Source: Kalymmatonema hyalinum WJT4-NPBG1
Lineage (GTDB): Bacteria > Cyanobacteriota > Cyanobacteriia > Cyanobacteriales > Nostocaceae
NCBI GenBank assembly: GCA_019359075.1
Contig: JAHHIB010000024.1
Coordinates: 1-64,000, forward strand
Direction of reading: 5' to 3'
DNA: 64,000 nt
A model generated the notes under the pieces. The model was not told where the DNA came from. It was given only the letters and a program-made list of their open reading frames with translations, and made no database searches. A program made the position numbers and the translations under genes. Within the stretch, counting starts at the first letter, position 1. Every line of letters starts with the position of its first letter. This document shows, one piece after another, positions 54,151 to 62,210 of this stretch.

Positions 54151-54624
54151 TCAAAAGTTCAATTTTAGGAAAATTTCAGATTTGTGCTGTCTAGCCCATT
54201 CAATGTCCCAATCCAAAAATCCAAGGCTGCGGTAAAGTTTTGAGGCTACCTCGTTAGCTGTCTGATGGCTCGTCGCGATTAACTCAACTTCTGGGTGCAG
54301 CTTGAGACGCCTTATCACCTCCAGCATAGCCGCTCGTCCGTAGCCTTGTCGTTGATATTTGTGGTCAATCATGAGGCGAAGAATAAAACCAACTCCAGCC
54401 GTAATTTCGTACATTGTAAAGCCGACCATTGCTAACTGAGGCTGTTCCCAACCCGCAACTTTGGCATCATAAATAGCTAGAGGAAACAGATTTGGGTTCA
54501 CGTAAGCCTCAGCTAATGATTTCACGTTTGATGCCACAAGCCCTTTTTGAGATTCCTCCACTTCCAAGCTGATGCATTCTCGGAAATTATCGAGCGTGAC
54601 TTTTCGTAAATGAACCTTAGCCAA
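54151..54624 (-). CDS. GNAT-family acetyltransferase
   Basis: 157 residues. The acetyl-CoA motif Y-Q-R-Q-G-Y-G-R-A-A-M lies near residue 93, preceded by F-I-L-R-L-M-I-D and followed by A-S-K-L-Y-R-S-L-G-F. The N-terminal V-T-L-D-N-F-R-E-C-I-S-L-E-V block resembles spermidine/diamine acetyltransferases (PaiA/SpeG-like). The substrate remains a guess. It converges with fcl. Confidence 0.85.
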   Translation of the reverse strand: MAKVHLRKVTLDNFRECISLEVEESQKGLVASNVKSLAEAYVNPNLFPLAIYDAKVAGWEQPQLAMVGFTMYEITAGVGFILRLMIDHKYQRQGYGRAAMLEVIRRLKLHPEVELIATSHQTANEVASKLYRSLGFLDWDIEWARQHKSEIFLKLNF

Positions 54625-54668
54625 GCATCCTCCTTTTTGGATACCTAATTTACCGAAAAATTGGGTTT

Positions 54669-54697
54669 AAAGCCCCGTCCTAAAAGGACGGCTTTTA
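54669..54697. repeat. Left-end hairpin of TnpB element 1
   Basis: CGTCCT-AAA-AGGACG with flanking AAAGCC / GGCTTT forms a hairpin about 75 bases before the tnpB start. Subterminal hairpins mark the ends of IS200/IS605-family elements. Confidence 0.55.
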
Positions 54698-54773
54698 TTT
54701 GTCTTCTTCTGTTTTAAGAAACGCCATATAGCTTCTTAAAAAAAGACTATAATAAAAGCGGGAGGTGATACAA

Positions 54774-55968
54774 GTGTTTAGTCTGACCTACGAATTTAAA
54801 CTGAAGCCAACATCAAAACAAGCAAATATATTTGCAGACTGGCTTGAACAATGCCGTCGCGTTTATAACTATGCTTTAGCTGAACGCAAAGACTGGTTTA
54901 AATCGCGTAGTTGTCAGATTAACGCTTGTTCACTTAGGTCTGAATACATTATCCCAGCAGATACTAAACGCCCAACTTATGCCAACCAGTGCAAAGCGTT
55001 AACGGCTTATCGAAAGACTAGTTCAGCTTTGCAAGGTGTACAATCTCAGGTTTTGCAACAAACCTTGAGAAGGCTTGAGCAGGCGTTTGTTAGTATGTGG
55101 GAACAAAATCACGGATTTCCCCGATTTAAAAAACTTGGAACGATGCGCTCATTTGTTTTTCCACAGATGAGTGATGGTTCAATCGAGAATAATCGCGTTA
55201 AATTACCTGTAGTTGGGTGGGTTAAGTTTCGCTCCTCTCGTGAAATTCCAGGGGATGCTAATCTCAAGCAAGTACGGATAGTTCGCCGAGAAGCGCGGTT
55301 GGTACGCCATGTTGACGTTGCAGTGGAATGTTGAAGTTCCTGATGTAATGCCGAATGGTAATCCCATTGGAATTGATGTGGGAATCAGCCACTTTGCTGC
55401 GGTTTCTAACGGTAAATTGTTCCCAAATCCACGACCTTTTATCTCGCTCGAACGCAAGCTTAAATTGCTGCAACAGAGTGTATCAAGAAAGGTCAAAGGG
55501 TCGAATAACCGTAAAAAAGCGCAAGCGAAAGTTAGTAAATTGCATGAGCGAATTGCCAACGTAAGGGCATATTATCACTGGCTCTTAGCACATAACCTTT
55601 GTGACTGGGCAGGTATGATTTTTGCAGAAGACTTGAACCTTAAAGGACTAGCACGAGGTTTTTTAGGTAAGCACTGCCTAGATGCTGGATGGGGTCAGTT
55701 TTTTGAAGTGCTAGAGCAGTGCTGCCGCAAACGCGGTGTATTCTTTCTGAAGGTCAATAGCAAAAAAACAAGCCAGATTTGTTCTAACTGTCTCACGGAG
55801 ACGGGCAAAAAAGATTTATCTGAGCGTGTTCACTCATGCGAACATTGCGGCTACACAACCCTAAGAGATGTCGCCGCCGCTCAAGTAGTTCTCATTCGAG
55901 GGCTTGCAGCCGTGGGACACACGGGTCTTGCATGCTTTCTGAGGGTAAAGCGGTTGCGCTCCCCGTGA
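54774..55968 (+). pseudogene. tnpB: TnpB RNA-guided nuclease, frameshifted
   Basis: The N-terminal part (start GTG 54774 behind GGAGG) runs to a stop at 55334; the C-terminal part reads from 55309 to 55968 in another frame. Joining them near 55295 gives V-R-I-V-R-R...W-Y-A-M-L-T-L-Q, as in intact TnpB, so a single base is missing. RuvC residues are present: I-G-I-D-V-G-I-S, A-E-D-L-N, and D-V-A-A-A-Q near the end; the zinc finger has C-S-N-C and C-E-H-C. It would be an RNA-guided DNA nuclease if repaired. Programmed frameshifting is possible but not supported by a slippery site. Confidence 0.85.
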
Positions 55969-56055
55969 CGAAAGAATCCCTGCCCTAGAAGGGCAGGGAG
56001 TGTCAAAATTAGAACGCAGAATGCCGTCTAAGAAATAAGCTTTTTTAATAAACCT

Positions 56056-56643
56056 GTGGAGAAAGTTGATAATCAACTAGAGAAAAAAGAATTACGCAAA
56101 TCGCTGCTCAAAACACGTCAATCAATGTCTGTGGCAGAGTGGAAACAAAAGAGCGATCGCATCTGCACGCACCTTTTAACCTCTCCCCTGTTTAACCAAG
56201 CAAAAACAATACTCGCTTATTTCAGCTTTCGCCAAGAACCAGACTTAAGCCTATTATTTACAGATACCTCTCACCGATGGGGTTTTCCTCGTTGCGTTGG
56301 TCACTCGCTTTTATGGCATATTTGGGCACATAAAGACTCTGTAATAACTGGGAGTTATGGAATGACTGAACCCCAGCCTGATGCGCCAATTGTCGCTCCT
56401 GAGGAAGTTGATTTAATTCTCATTCCTTGTGTTGCTTGCGACTATCAAGGATATCGCTTGGGGTATGGCGGGGGATATTATGACCGTATGCTGAGTTCTC
56501 CTGAATGGGCAAACAAGCCTACTATTGGCATTGTCTTTGAATTTGCCTATTTGCCAGAACTACCTGTTGAACCGTGGGATAAACCGTTACAGGGTGTGTG
56601 TACAGAATTTGGTTTGAACCCACTACAAATCATTGAATTTTAA
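56056..56643 (+). CDS. 5-formyltetrahydrofolate cyclo-ligase
   Basis: 195 residues from GTG 56056. It recycles 5-formyl-THF to 5,10-methenyl-THF with ATP. Motifs: K-K-E-L-R-K-S-L-L-K-T-R near the start, and the family signature L-G-Y-G-G-G-Y-Y-D-R near residue 138. The GTG has only a weak ribosome site; it starts about 60 bases after the TnpB element, which may have replaced its original leader. It overlaps slightly with the frame of the next gene. Confidence 0.92.
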   Translation: MEKVDNQLEKKELRKSLLKTRQSMSVAEWKQKSDRICTHLLTSPLFNQAKTILAYFSFRQEPDLSLLFTDTSHRWGFPRCVGHSLLWHIWAHKDSVITGSYGMTEPQPDAPIVAPEEVDLILIPCVACDYQGYRLGYGGGYYDRMLSSPEWANKPTIGIVFEFAYLPELPVEPWDKPLQGVCTEFGLNPLQIIEF

Positions 56644-56647
56644 GCAG

Positions 56648-57478
56648 ATGACTAATTTAAAAATCCAAAATCGGGTATGGACTTATGGGCTATTAGGGGC
56701 TGTCGCACTCGTAACGCTCTTTCCCCTGTTTTGGCTGATCAGTACAGCGTTGAAATCCTCAACAGAAAATATTTTTCAATTTCCCCCGCAGTTGTTGCCA
56801 AGTCAACCAACCATCGAAAATTTTGTCAATGTTTGGCAAACCAACCCCTTTGGACAATACCTGTTTAACAGTACCTTCGTGGCAGTGCTAACTGTGTGCC
56901 TGAATCTGATTTTTTGCGCTTTGGCTGCTTACCCATTGGCAAGACTTTCATTTCCTGGAAGAGACTGGATTTTTATTGCGATTGTTTCCACGATTATGAT
57001 TCCCTTCCAAATCGTGATGATTCCGCTGTACATTTTGACAGTCCAGTTGGGCTTGAGAAATACATATTTGGGAATGATTTTTCCTAGCTTGGCTTCTGCT
57101 TTTGGGATTTTTCTGTTACGACAAGCTTTTATGAGCGTTCCCAAAGAGATGGAAGAAGCCGCACGCATGGATGGTTGTTCGGAGTTAGGCATATGGTGGT
57201 TCGTCATGCTTCCAGCAATTGGTCCAGCACTTGTCACTCTGGCAATTTTCGTATTTATCGGCTCTTGGAGTGACTTTCTTTGGCCCTTAATTGTCATTCA
57301 AGACGAAAACTTATACACCCTTCCTTTAGGAGTCGCGAAGCTGGCGGGTACATTTTCCTTGAACTGGCGCTTGGTAGCTGCAGGCTCAGTCATTTCTATC
57401 GCTCCAGTACTATTATTATTCCTGTTTGTACAACGCTACATTGTCCCTACAGAAACTGGTAGCGGTGTTAAAGGGTGA
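56648..57478 (+). CDS. Carbohydrate ABC transporter permease (MalG type)
   Basis: 276 residues from ATG 56648. Six membrane spans. The EAA loop that touches the ATPase is E-E-A-A-R-M-D-G-C-S-E-L-G-I-W-W-F-V-M-L-P near residue 180. It is one half of the membrane channel of a sugar importer. The partner permease (MalF-like), binding protein and ATPase are not in this window. It begins 4 bases after the cyclo-ligase stop. It is followed immediately by the second TnpB element. Confidence 0.92.
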   Translation: MTNLKIQNRVWTYGLLGAVALVTLFPLFWLISTALKSSTENIFQFPPQLLPSQPTIENFVNVWQTNPFGQYLFNSTFVAVLTVCLNLIFCALAAYPLARLSFPGRDWIFIAIVSTIMIPFQIVMIPLYILTVQLGLRNTYLGMIFPSLASAFGIFLLRQAFMSVPKEMEEAARMDGCSELGIWWFVMLPAIGPALVTLAIFVFIGSWSDFLWPLIVIQDENLYTLPLGVAKLAGTFSLNWRLVAAGSVISIAPVLLLFLFVQRYIVPTETGSGVKG

Positions 57479-58218
57479 ACTACCCAACCTTGGCTTCGCC
57501 TGAAGGTTGGGCTTCTGTACTCATAGGCGAGTGCCTCAAATGAGACTTTCGCCCCATCTTTGGTCTTACCTCCCCTCCTACAGCAGAGACGGCTGAACCT
57601 TCCGCCTTTAGCATTCTGACTCCCTCTGCTCTAATATTGATGGCTGCATTTTTATCTCTGTCATGATGAGTACCACAGTGAGGACAAGTCCATTCCCTCA
57701 CATCTAACGGCATCTCACCCATCTGATAGAAACAATTAGAACAGAGCTTAGAACTGGGAAACCATCTGTTTATCTCAACCAACTTTGCGCCTTTACGTTC
57801 TAGTTTGTAGGCTAAGAAGTTGGTGAATGTTCCCCATCCAATATCAGATATTGCCTTTGCCAAATTGTGATTACGAACCATGCCTAGAAGATGAAGATTT
57901 TCTACTATGACAGCTTGGCTATCGCTGACCAACTTATAACTAAGTTTATGCAGAAAATCTTGCCGCGAATTGCTAAGGCGTTCGTACAGTTTGGCAACAA
58001 CTTTTCTATATCTATTTCTTGAATTACTCCCCTTTTGTTTCCGCGCTAACTTCTTCTGTTTACGTTTTAGGTTTTTCTCGTGCTTGGCAAGATGCTTAGG
58101 ATTGTCATATTTAGAAACTTTTTCGCCATCTGTGACAACAGCAAAATGTTTCAATCCTAGGTCAATCCCATAAATCTTGCCTTCTGAGGTAGTGAGATTT
58201 TCTCCCGCAGTCGCTACA

Positions 58219-58293
58219 ACGGGGGGAACCCCAACGCCAGTTACCTGCGGAGGGAAACCCTCCTTCAGTACTGGCTCCGCAACGCGCTGCTCC
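58219..58293. repeat. Palindromic repeat inserted in tnpB, copy B
   Basis: About 75 bases with CGCCAGTTACCTGCGGAGGG and AAACCCTCCTTCAG, the same family as copy A and as 46183-46238. It adds about 25 residues (Val/Pro-rich) before the L-T-T-S-E-G-K-I-Y-G-I-D block. Edges are uncertain by a few bases. Confidence 0.7.
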
Positions 58294-58427
58294 TCTATCT
58301 CAGTTAAAATAGATGCAAAATATTTACCTGATGGAGTTTTACTAACAGTAACAGTCTTGATTTTCCCTTCAATTGGTCTGTGTATCTTAGCTTTAACTAC
58401 CCCGATATTACCGGGAAGTTTGACATT

Positions 58428-58508
58428 GCCCTTACGGGTTCGCCAGTTCCCTACGGAGGGAGACCCTCCTAAGCCCTTCGGGCACGCTTCGCGAACAGGA
58501 CTGGACTC
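58428..58508. repeat. Palindromic repeat inserted in tnpB, copy A
   Basis: 81 bases, exactly 27 codons, between K-I-V-D-G and N-V-K-L-P-G, which would normally be joined. It contains CTTACGGGTTCGCCAGTT and ACGGAGGGAGACCCTCCT, matching the reverse complement of the intergenic element at 46183-46238. Confidence 0.8.
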
Positions 58509-59074
58509 ACCATCTACAATCTTGACATTTTGAGGGTACTGAATCGACTGTTTGCCATGCTTAGACTTGAACCGAGGAAAGCCAGCACGTTTATCAAAGA
58601 AGTTCTTATATGCTGTGGTTAGGTTGAGTGTCGTAGCTTGTAAAACTTGGCTATAACAATCAGCTAACCATGCAGTATCTTCTGCTTTTTTGAGGTCTGG
58701 TAGAAGGGCATTGAGTGCTGACCGCCCAAGTCCTTTACCCGTTTCCTTGTAAGCTTCGATGGATTTATTTAAAGCATAATTCCACCACCAACGGGAACAC
58801 CCAAAGGCTTGGGCTAACAGTATTTGTTGTTCTTTTGTTGGGTATAAACGAACTTGTACGGCTATGTGTAGTACTCAACATCACCTCCTTGACTTTTATA
58901 TTCTATCACAATATATACTTAGCGATAAACTAATTCCCGAAATGTTTGGCGACTCCTCATACATCTTCTCCCTGTCTTTTCTACGAAAAGATTTAGTCAA
59001 AGATGCAATCGTTGCCGCCCGCTCCCTATCCCCACCCTATGGGTACATTGAGGGTAGGGACTTCCGCGAGACGC

Positions 59075-60289
59075 TTAAGGCTTTGGTGAAATTTTTGTAG
59101 TGGGCGCAGCAGTTCGAGGTAACGCATTTTGGGAGGGTGATTGAGTAGGTTGATTCCGAACCGACGTTATAAAAAATATGTATATTAAAGCTGTTACCAC
59201 TAGACTAGTGATAATACCAAAGCTGATCCCTAGCAGCAAAATAAAGTTTCTATTTAGTACCAAAGAACCATTATCAGGGCTTTTGTCTTTGGCAACGACT
59301 TGTTGAGGTTCGACGGGCAATGATCGCTCAATTAACCTCTGGTGTTCCTTGAGTGGAATCAAAGGTAGCAAAGAAGCATTATCAGGGCTTTTGTCTTTGG
59401 CAACGACTTGTTGAGGTTCGACGGGCAGCGATCGCTCAATTAACCTCTGGTGTTCCTTGAGTGGAATCAAAGGTAGCAAAGAAGCATTATCAGGGCTTTT
59501 GTCTTTGGCAACGACTTGTTGAGGTTCGACGGGCAGCGATCGCTCAATTAACCTCTGGTGTTCCTTGAGTGGAATCAAAGGTAGCAAAGAAGCATTATCA
59601 GGGCTTTTGTCTTTGGCAACGACTTGTTGAGGTTCGACGGGCAGCGATCGCTCAATTAACCTCTGGTGTTCCTTGAGTGGAATCAAAGGTAGCAAAGAAG
59701 CATTATCAGGGCTTTTGTCTTTGGCAACGACTTGTTGAGGTTCGACTGGCAGCGATCGCTCAATTAACCTCTGGTGTTCCTTAACTGGGATAAATAGATC
59801 TGTCAAATTCCCCTGCTTGAGGTTCATATGAATTTGCTGACGGACTTCCCAGGAAATCAGCACTCCAGGTCTCGCTTCCTGGTAACTACTTACGTCTTTT
59901 AAAATCAGGGGTTCTAGGGAATTTGAAAAGCTGTGGTGATCTACCACCTCTACTGGTCCCTTTTGCAGGCAAGCGCAAATTTTTTCAATGCAGAAAGCGT
60001 ATAGCGCTTCCCTTAGGTGGTAGCAAATAAAATGCGGTATACGGCTGCGATCAATGTCATCCCTCTCATCATTGTACAGCCAGCCAAACAGCCAATCTTC
60101 TGGAGTAATCTGAAGAAGATAAGCAGCCCTGTAACTATGGTTTTCATGCTCAAAGGCATTCCAGTGTCGGTAAACTACCTGTTTAAGGAAGGTTTGCTCA
60201 ATGTGTAAGGGAACCTGCTCACTAGTCAGGAGCCCAAAGCCCACATAGGAGAAGCTAGTATAAACTAGTTGGTTAAGGGGCAAATCCAT
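59075..60289 (-). CDS. Membrane protein with five 36-residue tandem repeats
   Basis: 404 residues from the ATG at 60289 (M-D-L-P-L-N-Q). Residues 1-165 are a soluble domain that I do not recognise (V-Y-T-S-F-S-Y-V-G-F-G, T-P-E-D-W-L-F-G-W-L-Y-N-D). Then come five near-identical 36-residue repeats (K-E-H-Q-R-L-I-E-R-S-L-P-V-E-P-Q-Q-V-V-A), then one membrane span (F-I-L-L-L-G-I-S-F-G-I-I) and a Pro/Thr-rich tail. The repeats are a flexible, charged spacer between the domain and the membrane. It follows a membrane-anchored PstS-like gene on the same strand, and the two probably work together. Confidence 0.8.
   Translation of the reverse strand: MDLPLNQLVYTSFSYVGFGLLTSEQVPLHIEQTFLKQVVYRHWNAFEHENHSYRAAYLLQITPEDWLFGWLYNDERDDIDRSRIPHFICYHLREALYAFCIEKICACLQKGPVEVVDHHSFSNSLEPLILKDVSSYQEARPGVLISWEVRQQIHMNLKQGNLTDLFIPVKEHQRLIERSLPVEPQQVVAKDKSPDNASLLPLIPLKEHQRLIERSLPVEPQQVVAKDKSPDNASLLPLIPLKEHQRLIERSLPVEPQQVVAKDKSPDNASLLPLIPLKEHQRLIERSLPVEPQQVVAKDKSPDNASLLPLIPLKEHQRLIERSLPVEPQQVVAKDKSPDNGSLVLNRNFILLLGISFGIITSLVVTALIYIFFITSVRNQPTQSPSQNALPRTAAPTTKISPKP
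59257..59796. repeat. Five 108-bp tandem repeats
   Basis: Period measured as 108 bases from the GCATTATCAGGGC mark at 59376, 59484, 59592 and 59700; edges of the outermost copies are approximate. Copies are nearly identical; four carry GCGATCGC (HIP1) where the fifth, near 59320, has ATGATCGC. Near-identity points to recent expansion or ongoing homogenisation. Confidence 0.92.
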
Positions 60290-60482
60290 GCTTAATAGCA
60301 ATCATGATACAGCTGAATTCAGGAGTCACGAGTAAAAGAGCCTTGATATCTGGCGCGTGAACTCTAGGTTGTTGTGTACCTCACTTACTTGCAAACTGCT
60401 GTAAATTAAGGTAGCGTTCCTTTGTGTACGGATAGTACTCCCATCTAAAGGTAGCTGCACATAGTAACAGAATCATACGAGT

Positions 60483-61553
60483 CTAGCGAACTCCAATAAA
60501 CCCAGCCTGCTCAATTGCCTTTTGCCCTTGGTCGGTCAGTAAAAGTCTGGCGTAGCCTTCCCCAGCCTGCTGTTCCCGACCGTTGTTATGCTTGATAATT
60601 ACAAACAAGTTAGTGGTCAGTGGATAGCTGCCATTTTTGATGGCTTCAGTATTGACCTGGTTGCGCTTATGCAGGCACTCTTGGGTTGGCACTTTTGGTT
60701 CCCGGTAAGGGGGAATGAGCTCAGTAGGAGTGCGACCCAGTGGCAAAGACTTGACACTACATTGAGGCACGACTGTACGAGCAGAAGCGTAATACAAACC
60801 CCCAGGGGTTTTACTGAGCTTTCGTAGCGCCTCTGTAGTGGAATAGACATACTGCACTTGGGAGCTAAACGCTTGATTCTGCAAGTCTTTTTTATCCGAA
60901 AATATTACTGTGTCTGCATTCTGAGGACGCTGGGCAAAAGGAGTGATGGGTAGATCTGGTCCTCCTACCTCTTTCCAGTTAGTGATTTGTCCCAGATAAA
61001 TCTGTTGCAACTGATCAATCGTTAAACCGGGTACCTTGAGTGATGGGTGAACTACCACCCCTATCCCATCAATACCAACTTGACGTTGCTCAAGTGTAAA
61101 GCCTCGCTGCTTGGCTGTGGTGTATTCTGTAGTTGTTAGGGGACGGGAAGACTGCGCGAAGTCTAATTGCCCGTCAAGCAACATACGAATGCCGGAACCA
61201 GAACCAGGACTGCTGTTAGTGGGTTCTACGTAGCGCAACTGTAGTTCTGGGCGAGCGTTTTGGATTTGAGAATCTACCAATTGCCGAATAGGTGCCCAGG
61301 CTGTACTGCCACCGTATTTGAATGAGCCGATTGGCATATTAGCAACTGTCCCAAAGCCTGAGGTATCAATTGAGGCAGTGTTTGAACTTTGACTAGATAT
61401 AGTGTTGTTGCTAACCCGCAAGCGTGGTGCTACCAGCCACCAAAACAGTCCGCCAATCACCAGAAGTGTCAACACTTTACCAATAATTAAGCCTTTCAGA
61501 AGAACTGCCATTTCTGGGCTAATTACGAGTTTTTTTCGGTTTGTATGGTCCAT
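60483..61553 (-). CDS. Membrane-anchored PstS-like (phosphate-type) binding protein
   Basis: 356 residues. One uncleaved-looking membrane anchor lies at residues about 18-42 (L-L-K-G-L-I-I-G-K-V-L-T-L-L-V-I-G). The rest is a type II periplasmic binding protein of the PstS class: F-K-Y-G-G-S-T-A-W-A-P-I, the P-G-S-G-S-G-I-R-M-L loop, Q-I-Y-L-G-Q-I-T-N-W, and a C-terminal G-Q-K-A-I-E-Q-A-G-F. The ligand may be phosphate or another anion. No pstABC genes are near, so it may act as a sensor or anchor rather than in transport. The repeat protein follows it. Confidence 0.85.
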   Translation of the reverse strand: MDHTNRKKLVISPEMAVLLKGLIIGKVLTLLVIGGLFWWLVAPRLRVSNNTISSQSSNTASIDTSGFGTVANMPIGSFKYGGSTAWAPIRQLVDSQIQNARPELQLRYVEPTNSSPGSGSGIRMLLDGQLDFAQSSRPLTTTEYTTAKQRGFTLEQRQVGIDGIGVVVHPSLKVPGLTIDQLQQIYLGQITNWKEVGGPDLPITPFAQRPQNADTVIFSDKKDLQNQAFSSQVQYVYSTTEALRKLSKTPGGLYYASARTVVPQCSVKSLPLGRTPTELIPPYREPKVPTQECLHKRNQVNTEAIKNGSYPLTTNLFVIIKHNNGREQQAGEGYARLLLTDQGQKAIEQAGFIGVR

Positions 61554-62210
61554 ATTATTTGTATTGACCCTCCTAGGGGAAAGCTACAGGGTAAAGGCAT
61601 CTTATTTTTCAAGCGCCCATTGAACAAGGGCTTCAGCCATCCAAGCATTTATGCTTATGATTTCTGAAATGCTTACAAGCAAGTGAATTTGGAATTTAGA
61701 TGCGTTTGCTTTAGGGGAAGCTGAGGGTGTTAAGTCATTAATTATGGTGTTGTGGCTTTGTAGCCGCAGATGTTAACTAGGATGAATTGCTCATCCCTAG
61801 TTGTTGTAAGCATTTCAGTAGTAAGACGCCGAGTAGTTATACCGTCGCTACTTTTCGCCCCAATAAATGCAGAAATAATCTCTTTTCTAGAGAGCTAGGA
61901 AAAAATGAAAGTTTAAAAAAGTTTAAAAAAGTGATTTTCGCTCGGAAAAGTCACTCTCAATCTTGAGGTAAATGCAGGCTTTTTTCTGGTAAGAATTTGA
62001 TTTGGTAAATGGTGTAAACAAGTGTTGAACCTTACCCTACTTCTATTGCCTATAAATATATGAGACTATCATATCTTGCATCAAGGAACCAGAGATGAGA
62101 AAAAAAGGCGTAGCAAACAAACCGATGAAAATCTTCCTCCCCTTCTCCCCACGATCAATAAGCACAAACGATAGAATCGCAATGGTGCTCTCTAATCCAT
62201 CCGCAAGTTG
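61554..62210. other. Intergenic region with hairpins
   Basis: About 650 bases without a supported gene. GTTTAAAAAA is tandemly repeated at about 61912-61931, followed by the stem AGTGATTTTC-GCTCG-GAAAAGTCACT (about 61931-61956; one mismatch). It presumably holds the divergent promoters of the PstS-like gene and the U32 peptidase gene. Confidence 0.4.

Larger units (their letters stand above)
54664..56000 (+). mobile_element. IS200/IS605-family (tnpB-only, IS1341-type) element 1
   Basis: Bounds are estimated from the left hairpin (54669-54697) and the right hairpin CCCTGCCC-TAGAA-GGGCAGGG (55978-55998). It carries only a tnpB gene; no tnpA Y1 transposase is present, so it could move only with help in trans. 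The region around the right hairpin would encode the TnpB guide (omega) RNA in functional elements. Confidence 0.7.
57480..58881 (-). pseudogene. tnpB: TnpB with start frameshift and two in-frame repeat insertions
   Basis: From 58871 down to 57480 the frame is open for about 460 codons, with no start codon until TTG 58154. The expected start ATG 58881 has a strong AGGAGGT site but is in another frame, so a small indel in the first ten codons breaks the gene. Body motifs: F-G-C-S-R-W-W-W-N-Y-A-L-N-K, G-F-P-R-F-K, RuvC Asp in Y-G-I-D-L-G, Glu in V-I-V-E-N-L, the zinc finger C-S-N-C / C-P-H-C and D-R-D-K-N-A-A-I-N. Two extra segments, 58428-58508 (27 codons) and about 58219-58293, derive from palindromic repeats. 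Confidence 0.8.
57478..58925 (-). mobile_element. IS200/IS605-family (tnpB-only) element 2
   Basis: Bounds are approximate. The right end holds the hairpin CCCAACCTT / AAGGTTGGG (57483-57491, 57503-57511), inside the last codons of tnpB. It abuts the stop of the sugar permease gene. No tnpA gene. The left end near 58885-58925 is AT-rich. Confidence 0.65.

Noticed and set aside
55290-55340. Programmed frameshift in tnpB 1
   Set aside because: I see no slippery heptamer or following structure at the join; a plain deletion is simpler.
59257-59796. Regular 108-bp repeats as a possible CRISPR array
   Set aside because: The units are contiguous with no unique spacers, are far too long, and translate in frame within one protein.
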